Shown: positions 7,387-13,288 of the stretch, piece by piece | Layout: the number at the start of each line of letters is the position of its first letter | How positions within the stretch are numbered: the stretch's first letter is position 1 | Assembly (NCBI GenBank): GCA_030598905.1 | Contig: JAUVPA010000016.1 | Coordinates: forward strand, 1 to 13,288 | DNA: 13,288 nucleotides | Source of the DNA: Acidimicrobiia bacterium | GTDB lineage: Bacteria; Actinomycetota; Acidimicrobiia; Spongiisociales; UBA5794 | Direction: 5' to 3' | The notes under the pieces: generated by a model | Databases searched by the model: none | Told to the model about the DNA's origin: nothing | Seen by the model: the letters and a program-made list of their open reading frames with translations, nothing else | Made by a program: the position numbers and the translations under genes

Positions 7387-8234
7387 CGGATCTGATGACC
7401 GCGCCGCGGCCCCACGATGTGATCTGGGTGGTGGGAGACGACGCGGTCGAATTCCTCGATGGGCTCCTCAGCCAGTCGATAGAAGCAATGGATGCGGGAA
7501 GCGTGGCGAGGTCACTGTTGTTGTCGCCCCAGGGAAAGTTACGGGCCCCCATCTGGATCCTCCGCGGGGAAGATCGGGTGGGCATCGCTGTTGAGTCGGG
7601 CTACGCCGATCGAGTGACCGGGGATCTCGGACGCTTCCGCCTCCGTGTTGACGTCTCTTTCGATGCCGAGGATCGTCCCGTGGCCGAAGTTGTCGGCAAC
7701 GCGGCGCGAGATCTCGTCAAGAGGGACACATGGTTCGATGAGGACGGTGAGCTCGTTGCCGACCTTGCGTTCATGAACTCAGGCCTGCCGCGAGTTCTCA
7801 CGACGAAGAGGGCTGCTTCGGCTGTTTCCGAAGAGACGTTCGACGCGATGCGCATCGCGGTGGGTGAGCCGCGACTCGATGTGGATGTCGACGAGACAAC
7901 GATTCCCCAGGAGGCCGACATGGTGCAAGGAGCGGTCGACTTCTCCAAGGGCTGCTACCTCGGCCAGGAACTGGTGGCCCGCATCAACTCCCGAGGACGC
8001 GTCAACCGGCACCTGCGTGGCTTGTTGCTGGCTTCGGTGGCGCACGCCGGCGCGGCCGTCATCTGGGAGGATCGTGAGATGGGCTCGATCACCTCCGTCG
8101 CCGACCACCCCGATCTTGGCCCCATCGCCCTGGGAATGGTCCGCCGCGAACTTGACCCCGGCACATCAGTGATCGTCAAGTGGGACGAGGGACAGACCTC
8201 AGCAGAGATACGGGTTTTGCCTCTTCTTGGGTAA
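7383..8234 (+). CDS. ygfZ: YgfZ/GcvT-like folate-binding protein
   Basis: YgfZ-family proteins bind tetrahydrofolate and support repair or assembly of certain Fe-S enzymes; they are paralogues of the glycine cleavage T protein. The 283-aa protein has the family signature KGCYLGQE at 189-196, with conserved Cys191, followed by a basic stretch (VARINSRGRVNRHLRG). The N-terminal LLSPQGKLRAPIWI (45-58) is also typical. The ATG at 7383 overlaps the trpE stop in ATGA, so translation is probably coupled to trpE. Its link to tryptophan synthesis is not obvious. It may simply share the promoter, or serve Fe-S proteins such as the endonuclease III nearby. The symbol is by family; orthology to E. coli ygfZ is likely but untested. 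Confidence 0.88.
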   Translation: MTDLMTAPRPHDVIWVVGDDAVEFLDGLLSQSIEAMDAGSVARSLLLSPQGKLRAPIWILRGEDRVGIAVESGYADRVTGDLGRFRLRVDVSFDAEDRPVAEVVGNAARDLVKRDTWFDEDGELVADLAFMNSGLPRVLTTKRAASAVSEETFDAMRIAVGEPRLDVDVDETTIPQEADMVQGAVDFSKGCYLGQELVARINSRGRVNRHLRGLLLASVAHAGAAVIWEDREMGSITSVADHPDLGPIALGMVRRELDPGTSVIVKWDEGQTSAEIRVLPLLG

Positions 8235-8262
8235 CAACTATTCACTGATAACTACTAACTCC

Positions 8263-8284
8263 CTTTCACATTCCTCTCACATCT
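8263..8284 (+). promoter_or_regulatory. PHO-box-like direct repeat upstream of the regulator
   Basis: CTTTCACAT (8263-8271) and CTCTCACAT (8274-8282) are direct repeats with an 11-bp period, the spacing bound by tandem dimers of PhoB/OmpR-type winged-helix regulators. The units resemble the known PHO box (CTGTCAT/CTGTCAC type). A CATACT at 8291-8296 could be the -10 element, placing the repeats at the -35 region as in activated Pho promoters. The next gene encodes such a regulator, so autoregulation is a reasonable inference. Confidence 0.5.
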
Positions 8285-8326
8285 GTGACCCATACTCCCG
8301 GTAACCCACTGGGAGGAACCTGGCAC

Positions 8327-8995
8327 GTGACCGGAACGATCCTGCTCGTCGAGGACGAGAACGAGATCGCGGAGCTCCTTCGGATGTACTTCGAGAAGGA
8401 GGGCTTTCGCATGATTCACGCCGACACCGGTGAGGCCGGCCTCGAGAGGCTCCGTGAGCGCGACGTCCGTGCCGTCCTACTCGACATCGGGCTGCCCGGC
8501 ATCGACGGGATTGAGGTGTGTCGCCGGATCCGCGCTTCGTCCGAGGTGCCGGTGTTGATGCTCACGGCACGTGACAGCGACGTGGACAAGGTCGTCGGAC
8601 TGGAGATCGGGGCCGACGACTACGTCACCAAGCCATTCTCCCCGCGCGAACTGGTGGCTCGAGTGAAGGCGGTCCTCCGCCGCAGTGAGGAGCGACCGAT
8701 CCGCTTCCAGGTGATCGAAGTCGGCGTCTTTCGAATCGATGCCGGCCGTCGTGAGGTCGCTGGCTCCGACGGCGAGTCAGTGCGACCGACCGCCCGAGAA
8801 TTCGATCTGCTCTGGTATCTCGCCGAACACCGCGGCTTGGTGCTGTCACGGGCCCAGATTCTCGAAGCAGTGTGGGGATACGACTACTTCGGCGAAACAC
8901 GCACCGTTGATGTCCACATCAGTCAGCTCCGCAGGAAACTCGAGGGAATACCCATAGAGACGGTCTGGGGTGTCGGCTACCGCTTCGCAGCCTGA
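8327..8995 (+). CDS. OmpR/PhoB-family response regulator, orphan
   Basis: This is a two-component DNA-binding regulator, 222 aa. The receiver domain (about 1-118) has the acidic pair E9-D10, the phosphoacceptor D53 in LLDIGLPGIDG, T80 in MLTARD and K102 in TKPFSP, so phosphorylation should be intact. The C-terminal winged helix (about 125-222) has the PTAREFDLLWYL, RAQILEAVWG, RTVDVHISQLRRKL and GVGYRF blocks of the OmpR/PhoB family, closest in style to RegX3/PhoP/PhoB regulators. The start is GTG at 8327, with GGGAGG at 8311-8316 upstream. A longer frame from 8285 would run through the PHO-box-like region and ribosome binding site and is less likely. No histidine kinase gene is adjacent, so its partner is unknown. 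It lies between ygfZ and the cytochrome gene, within the trp region. Confidence 0.93.
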   Translation: MTGTILLVEDENEIAELLRMYFEKEGFRMIHADTGEAGLERLRERDVRAVLLDIGLPGIDGIEVCRRIRASSEVPVLMLTARDSDVDKVVGLEIGADDYVTKPFSPRELVARVKAVLRRSEERPIRFQVIEVGVFRIDAGRREVAGSDGESVRPTAREFDLLWYLAEHRGLVLSRAQILEAVWGYDYFGETRTVDVHISQLRRKLEGIPIETVWGVGYRFAA

Positions 8996-9058
8996 TGAGG
9001 AGGAAGATCCTGGGTGGTGCTACCGACAGAGAGTTCACCCTCTTAGCCTCCTGGGGCT

Positions 9059-9367
9059 GTGAGACGGCTTGTTGTCATCGTTGCTCTCCTCACATTCGCT
9101 CTTGTGGGGTGTTTCGAATCACCGGAGGGCAAATATGGAGGAGAGCTGTACAAGATCACGTGCTCGGGTTGTCACGCCGATGATCTGCGCGGCCGCTACG
9201 GGCCGGACATCGGCTCAGGGTCGAACGCCCATCTCGTGCTGAGCAACGACCAACTGATCGGTGTCATCTCGGTTGGGCCGGGGGCGATGCCGGGGTTCGA
9301 GCGAAAACTCGATGCGGACCAGATCGAGAGTCTGGTTCGCTACCTGCGGACGGTTCAGAACGGCTGA
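9059..9367 (+). CDS. Single-haem cytochrome c lipoprotein
   Basis: This is a small exported electron-transfer protein, 102 aa. Residues 1-17 form a signal peptide (basic MRR, then a hydrophobic core) ending in a lipobox, ALVGC, with Cys18 as the lipid-anchored residue. The haem c site is CSGCH at 35-39 and the probable sixth ligand is Met77 in GAMPGF. The C-terminal helix (about 85-99, ADQIESLVRYLRTVQ) is typical of class I, cytochrome-c6-like domains. It should act on the outer face of the membrane; its partner oxidase or dehydrogenase is not in the window. Cytochrome maturation needs reduced haem-binding thiols, which CcdA (5018) could supply. The GTG at 9059 has no good ribosome binding site; TAGCCT lies 9 nt upstream. 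It starts 63 nt after the regulator and ends 23 nt before trpC. Confidence 0.9.
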   Translation: MRRLVVIVALLTFALVGCFESPEGKYGGELYKITCSGCHADDLRGRYGPDIGSGSNAHLVLSNDQLIGVISVGPGAMPGFERKLDADQIESLVRYLRTVQNG

Positions 9368-9378
9368 CCCGGTACCCG

Positions 9379-9384
9379 TAAGCT
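9379..9384 (+). promoter_or_regulatory. Candidate -10 element for leaderless trpC
   Basis: TAAGCT lies 6 nt before the ATG at 9391, with no Shine-Dalgarno sequence between them. This suggests that trpCFBA has its own promoter within the 23-bp gap after the cytochrome gene. A -35 element is not clear; TTCAGA at 9354-9359 would give a 19-bp spacer. Confidence 0.4.
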
Positions 9385-9390
9385 GCGCGA

Positions 9391-10158
9391 ATGCTGAACG
9401 AGATCCTGGCGACATCACGCCAACGGGCCGCCGCTCTCGAGCCGACTATGGCCGATCTCATGGCGGCGGCTCGATCGGTGCCTTCCGCTCGGGGGTTCGC
9501 TGCAGCGCTGACGGAACCCGGGCTGAGTGTGGTTGCCGAGATCAAGCGAAAATCGCCATCGGCGGGATCGCTGGCACCTCAGTTGGATTCAAACGAACAG
9601 GCTCGTCGCTACTTCGACGGCGGCGCGGCTGCGCTGTCGATACTCACGGAACCTGACTTCTTTGCCGGCTCACTCGACGATCTCGTCGAGGCTCGCAAGA
9701 GCGTCGAACTCCCTGCGCTGCGTAAGGACTTCACCGTTGCTCCTGTGCAAGTGTGGGAGGCACGCGCTTGCGGTGCCGATGCTGTGTTGCTCATTGTGAG
9801 CGCCCTCGACGACGACTCTCTACGGAGCCTCATCGACACGGCACGAGAGGCGGGGCTCGACGCTCTCGTCGAAGTGCACGACGAACTCGAGATCGAGCGG
9901 GCGTTCGCCGCCGAAGCGACTCTGATTGGAGTCAACAACCGCGACCTTGGGACGTTTGCCAGCGATCCGGCAGTTTCGGAGCGTTTGGCTCCCATGTTGG
10001 CAAGTGTTCCGGTGACGGTCGCCGAGAGCGGGATAACGGATGTGTCGGTTGCGGCGCGTATGGCGAATGCTGGTTTCGACGCCATCCTCGTGGGTGAGGC
10101 TCTGGTCGTACATCCCGATCCGGCGTCACTCGTCACCAAGATGCGGGGTGTTCGATGA
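9391..10158 (+). CDS. trpC: Indole-3-glycerol-phosphate synthase
   Basis: TrpC closes the ring of carboxyphenylamino-deoxyribulose phosphate with loss of CO2 and water to give indole-3-glycerol phosphate, the fourth pathway step. The 255-aa length is normal for a monofunctional (beta/alpha)8 enzyme. Key segments are VVAEIKRKSPSAG (47-59, with Glu50 and Lys52), LRKDF (110-114, with Lys112), IGVNNRDL (179-186) and VAESGI (210-215, with Glu212). The phosphate-binding VGEALV is near 234-239. There is no N-terminal extension or TrpF fusion. The ATG at 9391 has no ribosome binding site but has a TANNNT motif 6 nt upstream, so it is probably leaderless. The stop overlaps the trpF start in ATGA. Confidence 0.97.
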   Translation: MLNEILATSRQRAAALEPTMADLMAAARSVPSARGFAAALTEPGLSVVAEIKRKSPSAGSLAPQLDSNEQARRYFDGGAAALSILTEPDFFAGSLDDLVEARKSVELPALRKDFTVAPVQVWEARACGADAVLLIVSALDDDSLRSLIDTAREAGLDALVEVHDELEIERAFAAEATLIGVNNRDLGTFASDPAVSERLAPMLASVPVTVAESGITDVSVAARMANAGFDAILVGEALVVHPDPASLVTKMRGVR

Positions 10159-10760
10159 CCTGGGTGAAGGTCTGTGGCATCACCAGCGAACACGACGCGG
10201 CGACTGCCGTGGAGGCAGGCGCCGATGCTCTCGGCTTTGTGCTTGCGGACTTCTCGCCTCGTTACGTCGACGTCGACAGGGCGAGATCACTCATGGACGG
10301 CCTGCCGGTGCTGCGCATCCTTGTGACCGCTCATGCCACGCCGTCAGAATTGGTCGAGGCGGCGATGGAGACGGGAGCGGACGGCGTCCAGCCTCACGGC
10401 AGGCACAAACAGAACGCGGCCGCAGCCGGTGCCGCCGCCGGTCTCTTGGTGTTGCACCCTCTCCGGATGGGTTCGGGAGACGAGAGTCCCGATTCCATCC
10501 CAGGTGGTCAGATCCCTCTACTCGACACGGCACATCCCGAGTTGCTCGGAGGTACCGGCGTGACTTTCGACTGGTCCCTCATCGATTCCTCGGACCGGCG
10601 CTTCGTCCTTTCCGGGGGTCTCGGACCGCACAACGTGATGGAAGCAGTCCGGTCCGTGTCGCCGTGGGGTGTGGATGCCTCTTCGGGGCTGGAGAGTGCT
10701 CCCGGTGTCAAGGACCCCGGTAAGGTCGCCGACTTCGTCGCGAGGGCAAAGGGAACCTGA
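10155..10760 (+). CDS. trpF: Phosphoribosylanthranilate isomerase
   Basis: TrpF isomerises phosphoribosylanthranilate to the substrate of TrpC. The 201-aa protein has VKVCGIT at 4-10 with the catalytic base Cys7, and LLDTAHPE at 122-129 with the catalytic acid Asp124. GTGVTFDW (133-140), LSGGLGPHNV (152-161) and GVDASSGLES (172-181) follow, the last being a phosphate-binding loop. One small oddity is GVQPHG (77-82), where most family members have GVQLHG. Many Actinomycetota lack trpF and use the HisA-like PriA instead, so a dedicated trpF is informative about lineage. It overlaps trpC by 4 nt and trpB by 1 nt, indicating coupled translation. Confidence 0.95.
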   Translation: MTWVKVCGITSEHDAATAVEAGADALGFVLADFSPRYVDVDRARSLMDGLPVLRILVTAHATPSELVEAAMETGADGVQPHGRHKQNAAAAGAAAGLLVLHPLRMGSGDESPDSIPGGQIPLLDTAHPELLGGTGVTFDWSLIDSSDRRFVLSGGLGPHNVMEAVRSVSPWGVDASSGLESAPGVKDPGKVADFVARAKGT

Positions 10761-11944
10761 TGCTGTTGTCACCAGATGAGCGCGGGCGCTTCGGCGAGTT
10801 CGGCGGAGCGTTCGCTCCCGAGACGCTCATGCCGGCCCTCTCCGAGTTGGAAACGGCCTTTGCGGCTGCCTGGGCCGACCCGTCATTTCGTAGAGATCTC
10901 GATGCGCTGCTCGGATCTTATGTCGGCCGTCCTACACCCGTGTATCGGGCGGACCGCCTGTCCGAACTCCTCGGCATGGACCTGTGGTTGAAGCGAGAAG
11001 ACCTCGCCCACACCGGGGCGCACAAGATCAACAACACGGTCGGCCAAGGCCTGCTGACGACGCGGATGGGCAAACCGCGCGTGATCGCCGAGACGGGCGC
11101 CGGCCAACACGGCGTCGCCACAGCAACGGCTTGTGCTCTCCTCGGCCTGGAATGTGTCGTGTATATGGGCGCCAAGGACGTGGAGCGTCAGCGGCTCAAC
11201 GTCTACCGGATGGAGATGCTCGGCGCAGAGGTGATTCCGGTGACCTCGGGGGCTTCGACGCTCAAAGACGCCGTCTCCGCGGCTCTGCGCGATTGGGTGG
11301 CGACTGTCGAGAACACGCACTACATCATCGGTTCCGTCGTCGGGCCACACCCCTTTCCGTGGATGGTGCGTGAGCTGCAGAAGGTGATCGGCGAGGAGCT
11401 CCGATCGCAGATGGATGGCTCGGCGCCGGATAGGCCTGTGCCGGAAGTCATCGTGGCCTGCGTCGGCGGCGGGAGCAACGCGATGGGCATCTTCTATCCC
11501 TACGCGGCAGACCCCACTGTCGACCTCGTCGGGGTAGAAGCCGCAGGACACGGTTTGGTCACCGGGGAGCACGGCGCGTCACTCGTGGCCGGATCACCCG
11601 GGGTCATCCACGGGGCTCGTACCTACATGCTTCAAGACGACTCGGGTCAGGTGCTCGAGGCGCACTCGATCTCGGCGGGTCTGGATTACCCCGGCGTCGG
11701 TCCGGAGCACGCCTACTTCAAGGACAGCAGCCTCGCTCGGTACGAAACGGCGACCGACGCCCAAGCGCTCGAGGCCTTTCATCTGATGGCATCGACCGAA
11801 GGCATCATTCCGGCCTTGGAACCGTCCCATGCTCTCGCCTGGATCATGCGATCACGGGACGAACTCGCCGGAAAGACCGTTGTGTTGAACCTCTCGGGCC
11901 GAGGCGACAAGGACGTCGAGCAGGTGGCAAGTCTTGGCTTCTGA
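10760..11944 (+). CDS. trpB: Tryptophan synthase beta chain
   Basis: TrpB condenses indole, channelled from TrpA, with serine using pyridoxal phosphate. The 394-aa length and motifs match the TrpB1 class, which pairs with TrpA. The segment KREDLAHTGAHKINN (78-92) contains the PLP lysine Lys89. ETGAGQHG (111-118) starts with the catalytic glutamate Glu111, and GGGSNAMG (236-243) binds the cofactor phosphate. RFGEFGGAFAPETLMPAL near the N-terminus is also characteristic. The ATG at 10760 shares one base with the trpF stop (TGATG). The 3' end overlaps trpA by 11 nt. Nothing is truncated or substituted at the key positions I can see. Confidence 0.98.
   Translation: MLLSPDERGRFGEFGGAFAPETLMPALSELETAFAAAWADPSFRRDLDALLGSYVGRPTPVYRADRLSELLGMDLWLKREDLAHTGAHKINNTVGQGLLTTRMGKPRVIAETGAGQHGVATATACALLGLECVVYMGAKDVERQRLNVYRMEMLGAEVIPVTSGASTLKDAVSAALRDWVATVENTHYIIGSVVGPHPFPWMVRELQKVIGEELRSQMDGSAPDRPVPEVIVACVGGGSNAMGIFYPYAADPTVDLVGVEAAGHGLVTGEHGASLVAGSPGVIHGARTYMLQDDSGQVLEAHSISAGLDYPGVGPEHAYFKDSSLARYETATDAQALEAFHLMASTEGIIPALEPSHALAWIMRSRDELAGKTVVLNLSGRGDKDVEQVASLGF
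11922..11927 (+). promoter_or_regulatory. Ribosome binding site of trpA inside trpB
   Basis: AGGTGG within the end of trpB lies 6 nt before the TTG at 11934 and decides the otherwise unusual TTG start of trpA. No ATG or GTG in this frame lies nearby. Confidence 0.55.
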
Positions 11945-12758
11945 GATCGACTCGACCGGAGCCGAGGGCCTCGGAAATCTCTTTGCAGCGGCTCGGGAGG
12001 ACGGACGAACCGTCCTGCTTCCCTATATGACGGCCGGCCTGCCCACCCTCGACGCTTCGGTGCGGCTCTTCGAAGCGATGGCAGCCGCCGGCGCCGATGG
12101 CTTCGAGGTCGGCATACCCTATGCCGATCCGCTGATGGACGGACCGGTGATCATGGAGGCGGGGGAGAGGGCCCTCGCTGCCGGAACGACCGTCGATGGC
12201 TGCCTGGAGGTCGTCTCCGATGTGGTTTCCTCCACCGGTCTGCCTGTCATCGTCATGACATACGTCAATCCCGTCCTTCGTATGGGAGTTGATCGCTTCT
12301 GCGTTCGATTGGCCGACGTCGGCGCCGCCGGGCTCATCGTTGCCGATCTCCCCGTCGACGAAGCCGGTCCGTTCCTCGAAGCAACCAGAACGCACGGGGT
12401 GGGCCTCGTGCTCTTCGCGGCACCGACAACGGACGAGCGACGTTTGCGGGCGGTTGCCATGGCTGAGCCGGCCTTTGTCTACGCGGTGGCGGACATGGGG
12501 GTCACGGGAACCCGCGACGAAGCCAGTGACAAGATCGCCGGCCTCGCGGCGCGCATCCGGGATGTCTCTGCACAGCCAATCGTGGCCGGTGTTGGCATCT
12601 CGACTCCCGACCACGCCCGGGCTGCCGCCCGCCACGTTGATGGTGTCATCGTCGGCTCCGCGCTCGTCCGTCTGGTTCTCGAGGCAAACGACGCCGATGA
12701 CTCAGCTCGAGCATTGCGCTCCGCGGTGGCGGCGTTTGCCGCAGCAGTTGGCGACTGA
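11934..12758 (+). CDS. trpA: Tryptophan synthase alpha chain
   Basis: TrpA cleaves indole-3-glycerol phosphate to indole and glyceraldehyde-3-phosphate; indole passes to TrpB. The 274-aa (beta/alpha)8 protein has FEVGIPYADPLMDGPVI at 57-73. This contains catalytic Glu58 and Asp69 with the canonical 11-residue separation (Glu49/Asp60 in enterobacterial numbering). LPYMTAGLPT (29-38), the VTGTR loop near 190 (usually VTGAR) and VIVGSALVR (phosphate binding) are present. The TTG start is supported by AGGTGG 6 nt upstream and by the 11-nt overlap with trpB, which implies coupled, roughly equal expression of the two subunits. It is the last trp gene in the window; a 6-bp inverted repeat starts 7 nt after the stop. 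Confidence 0.97.
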   Translation: MASEIDSTGAEGLGNLFAAAREDGRTVLLPYMTAGLPTLDASVRLFEAMAAAGADGFEVGIPYADPLMDGPVIMEAGERALAAGTTVDGCLEVVSDVVSSTGLPVIVMTYVNPVLRMGVDRFCVRLADVGAAGLIVADLPVDEAGPFLEATRTHGVGLVLFAAPTTDERRLRAVAMAEPAFVYAVADMGVTGTRDEASDKIAGLAARIRDVSAQPIVAGVGISTPDHARAAARHVDGVIVGSALVRLVLEANDADDSARALRSAVAAFAAAVGD

Positions 12759-12764
12759 CGACGT

Positions 12765-12778
12765 AGGTCGCCCGACCT
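12765..12778. terminator. Short inverted repeat after trpA
   Basis: AGGTCG (12765-12770) and CGACCT (12773-12778) are 6-bp inverted repeats with a 2-bp centre, just past the trpA stop. As RNA it would form about five pairs. No T-tract follows, so this is at best a weak or factor-dependent end point, or part of the structured tadE leader. Confidence 0.25.
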
Positions 12779-12853
12779 CTCTGGCAAAGGCCCTTCAGTT
12801 TCTGAACCACCCTGTCGATTCACTGTTCGAGGGCACTGGCGTGCTCCCTGGGA

Positions 12854-12882
12854 ACTCAAACACTATGAGTAGTCGTTTGAGT
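12854..12882. promoter_or_regulatory. Inverted repeat in the tadE leader
   Basis: ACTCAAAC (12854-12861) and GTTTGAGT (12875-12882) are perfect 8-bp inverted repeats around 13 nt, centred about 50 bp before the tadE GTG. This could be an operator for a dimeric repressor or a hairpin in the 5' leader. No regulator family can be assigned. Confidence 0.4.
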
Positions 12883-12916
12883 ACGGACAGCAGCCGAGAG
12901 CGACGGGAAGACTGCC

Positions 12917-13288
12917 GTGAACAGATACCTGAGACGACTCCGCAGGGACGAGGGCGTAGCCATCGTCGAGATGGCCATCGTGGCCCCACTTCTGTTCCTC
13001 CTTCTCTTCGGCATCATCGAGTTCGGGCTTGCGTTTCGGACCCAGATCACGGTTGCCAACGCCACCCAGAGTTCGGGGCGCGTCGCGGCATCGCTCGGTA
13101 CCAATCAAGAAGCCGACTGGGCCGTCCTGCAGTCAGTCGAGCAGTCACTCGGCAACATCTCCGGACTGGGGATCGTCAAAGAGGTTCATATCTGGGAGGC
13201 CAACGGAGCCGGATTGCCGGTAACCCCGTGTGACGATCCGCCCCTGAACTCCACCTCGAAATGCAACGCCTACCTCTATTCGCCGGGC
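12917..13288 (+). CDS. TadE-like pseudopilin, partial at right edge
   Basis: This is a TadE/TadG-type minor pseudopilin of the Tad (Flp) pilus system. The frame is open for 124 codons to the window edge. A short basic N-terminus (MNRYLRRLRRDEG) is followed by the hallmark VAIVEMAIVAPLLFLLLFG (14-32), the single membrane helix. Gly13 followed by Glu18 (position +5 after a G/V cut) matches prepilin-peptidase processing. The rest should be outside the cell; Cys105 and Cys116 could form a disulfide. The GTG at 12917 is preceded by GGGAAG (12905-12910). The secretion ATPase and membrane platform genes are not seen and would lie to the right if the locus is complete. A different frame over the same DNA is also long, but only this one gives a recognisable protein. 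Confidence 0.88.
   Translation, partial: MNRYLRRLRRDEGVAIVEMAIVAPLLFLLLFGIIEFGLAFRTQITVANATQSSGRVAASLGTNQEADWAVLQSVEQSLGNISGLGIVKEVHIWEANGAGLPVTPCDDPPLNSTSKCNAYLYSPG

Noticed and set aside
8277..8288. TCACA-TC-TGTGA inverted repeat as a CRP-type site
   Set aside because: A CRP site has TGTGA first with a 6-bp spacer before TCACA. Here the order and spacing are wrong, and the first arm belongs to the 11-bp direct repeat.
8284..8326. Upstream extension of the response regulator from a GTG at 8285
   Set aside because: The extension would translate through the ribosome binding site and candidate -10 region, and receiver domains normally begin a few residues before the ILLVEDE strand, as they do from 8327.
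11844..12635. Long minus-strand open frame of 263 codons opposite trpA
   Set aside because: It lies entirely antisense to a clear trpA and the end of trpB, and its translation is rich in Arg/Gly/His without recognisable motifs. It is a typical shadow frame in GC-rich DNA.
12759..12850. c-di-GMP-I riboswitch before tadE
   Set aside because: A GGCAAAGG-like piece is present, but the conserved parts do not occur in the right order, so I do not call it; a covariance search would settle it.
12289..13233. Plus-strand open frame of 314 codons across the trpA end and the tadE start
   Set aside because: It is out of frame with both trpA and the TadE-like protein, has Arg/Ser/Pro-rich composition, and no family motif. 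The true coding frame on the right begins at 12917.
1..13288. tRNA genes, CRISPR arrays, insertion sequences, prophage or toxin-antitoxin genes
   Set aside because: I saw no cloverleaf, regularly spaced repeats, transposase or integrase motifs, or small toxin-antitoxin pair with recognisable domains.

Overview
The window is GC-rich and gene-dense. GTG and TTG starts are common, and several starts have a TANNNT -10 motif 6-7 nt upstream instead of a Shine-Dalgarno sequence. ThyX, a CcdA-type thiol transporter, an OmpR/PhoB-type regulator and a TadE pseudopilin are also present. Together these suggest a member of the Actinomycetota, perhaps a deep-branching class such as Acidimicrobiia. That placement is inference from style and gene content, not from a marker gene.

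Layout, left to right. (1) 1-2000: a 72-aa unknown protein converges on a long two-domain ThyX-like flavin-dependent thymidylate synthase homologue on the minus strand. (2) 2000-5000: two small membrane proteins overlap tail to tail, followed by endonuclease III (nth) and a 12-helix MFS transporter on the minus strand. (3) 5000-5880: ccdA, followed by an elaborate G/C-run palindromic spacer. (4) 5887-12758: a rightward run holding trpE, a YgfZ-type folate-binding protein, an orphan response regulator, a one-haem cytochrome c lipoprotein, and then the tightly packed trpC-trpF-trpB-trpA. (5) 12759-13288: a structured-looking 158-bp leader and the start of a tadE-like gene that runs off the right edge.

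The trp genes supply chorismate-to-anthranilate (TrpE), PRA isomerisation (TrpF), InGP synthesis (TrpC) and tryptophan synthase (TrpA/TrpB). trpG and trpD are not in the window and must lie elsewhere. A separate trpF is notable because many Actinomycetota use bifunctional PriA instead. TrpE keeps an intact LLES-x10-S tryptophan-inhibition motif. trpE/ygfZ, trpC/trpF, trpF/trpB and trpB/trpA all overlap by 1-11 nt, which suggests translational coupling. The three genes between trpE and trpC are not tryptophan genes.

No tRNA, rRNA, CRISPR array, insertion sequence or phage gene was seen. No gene-free stretch exceeds 300 bp. The longest are 4852-5017, 12759-12916, 1913-2034, 5777-5886 and 8235-8326. 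I see no clear new multi-gene system. The points most worth a second look are the complementary decay of the two ThyX domains, a PHO-box-like 11-bp direct repeat before the orphan regulator, the recurrent leaderless-start architecture, the G-run palindrome after ccdA, and the possible structured leader of tadE.
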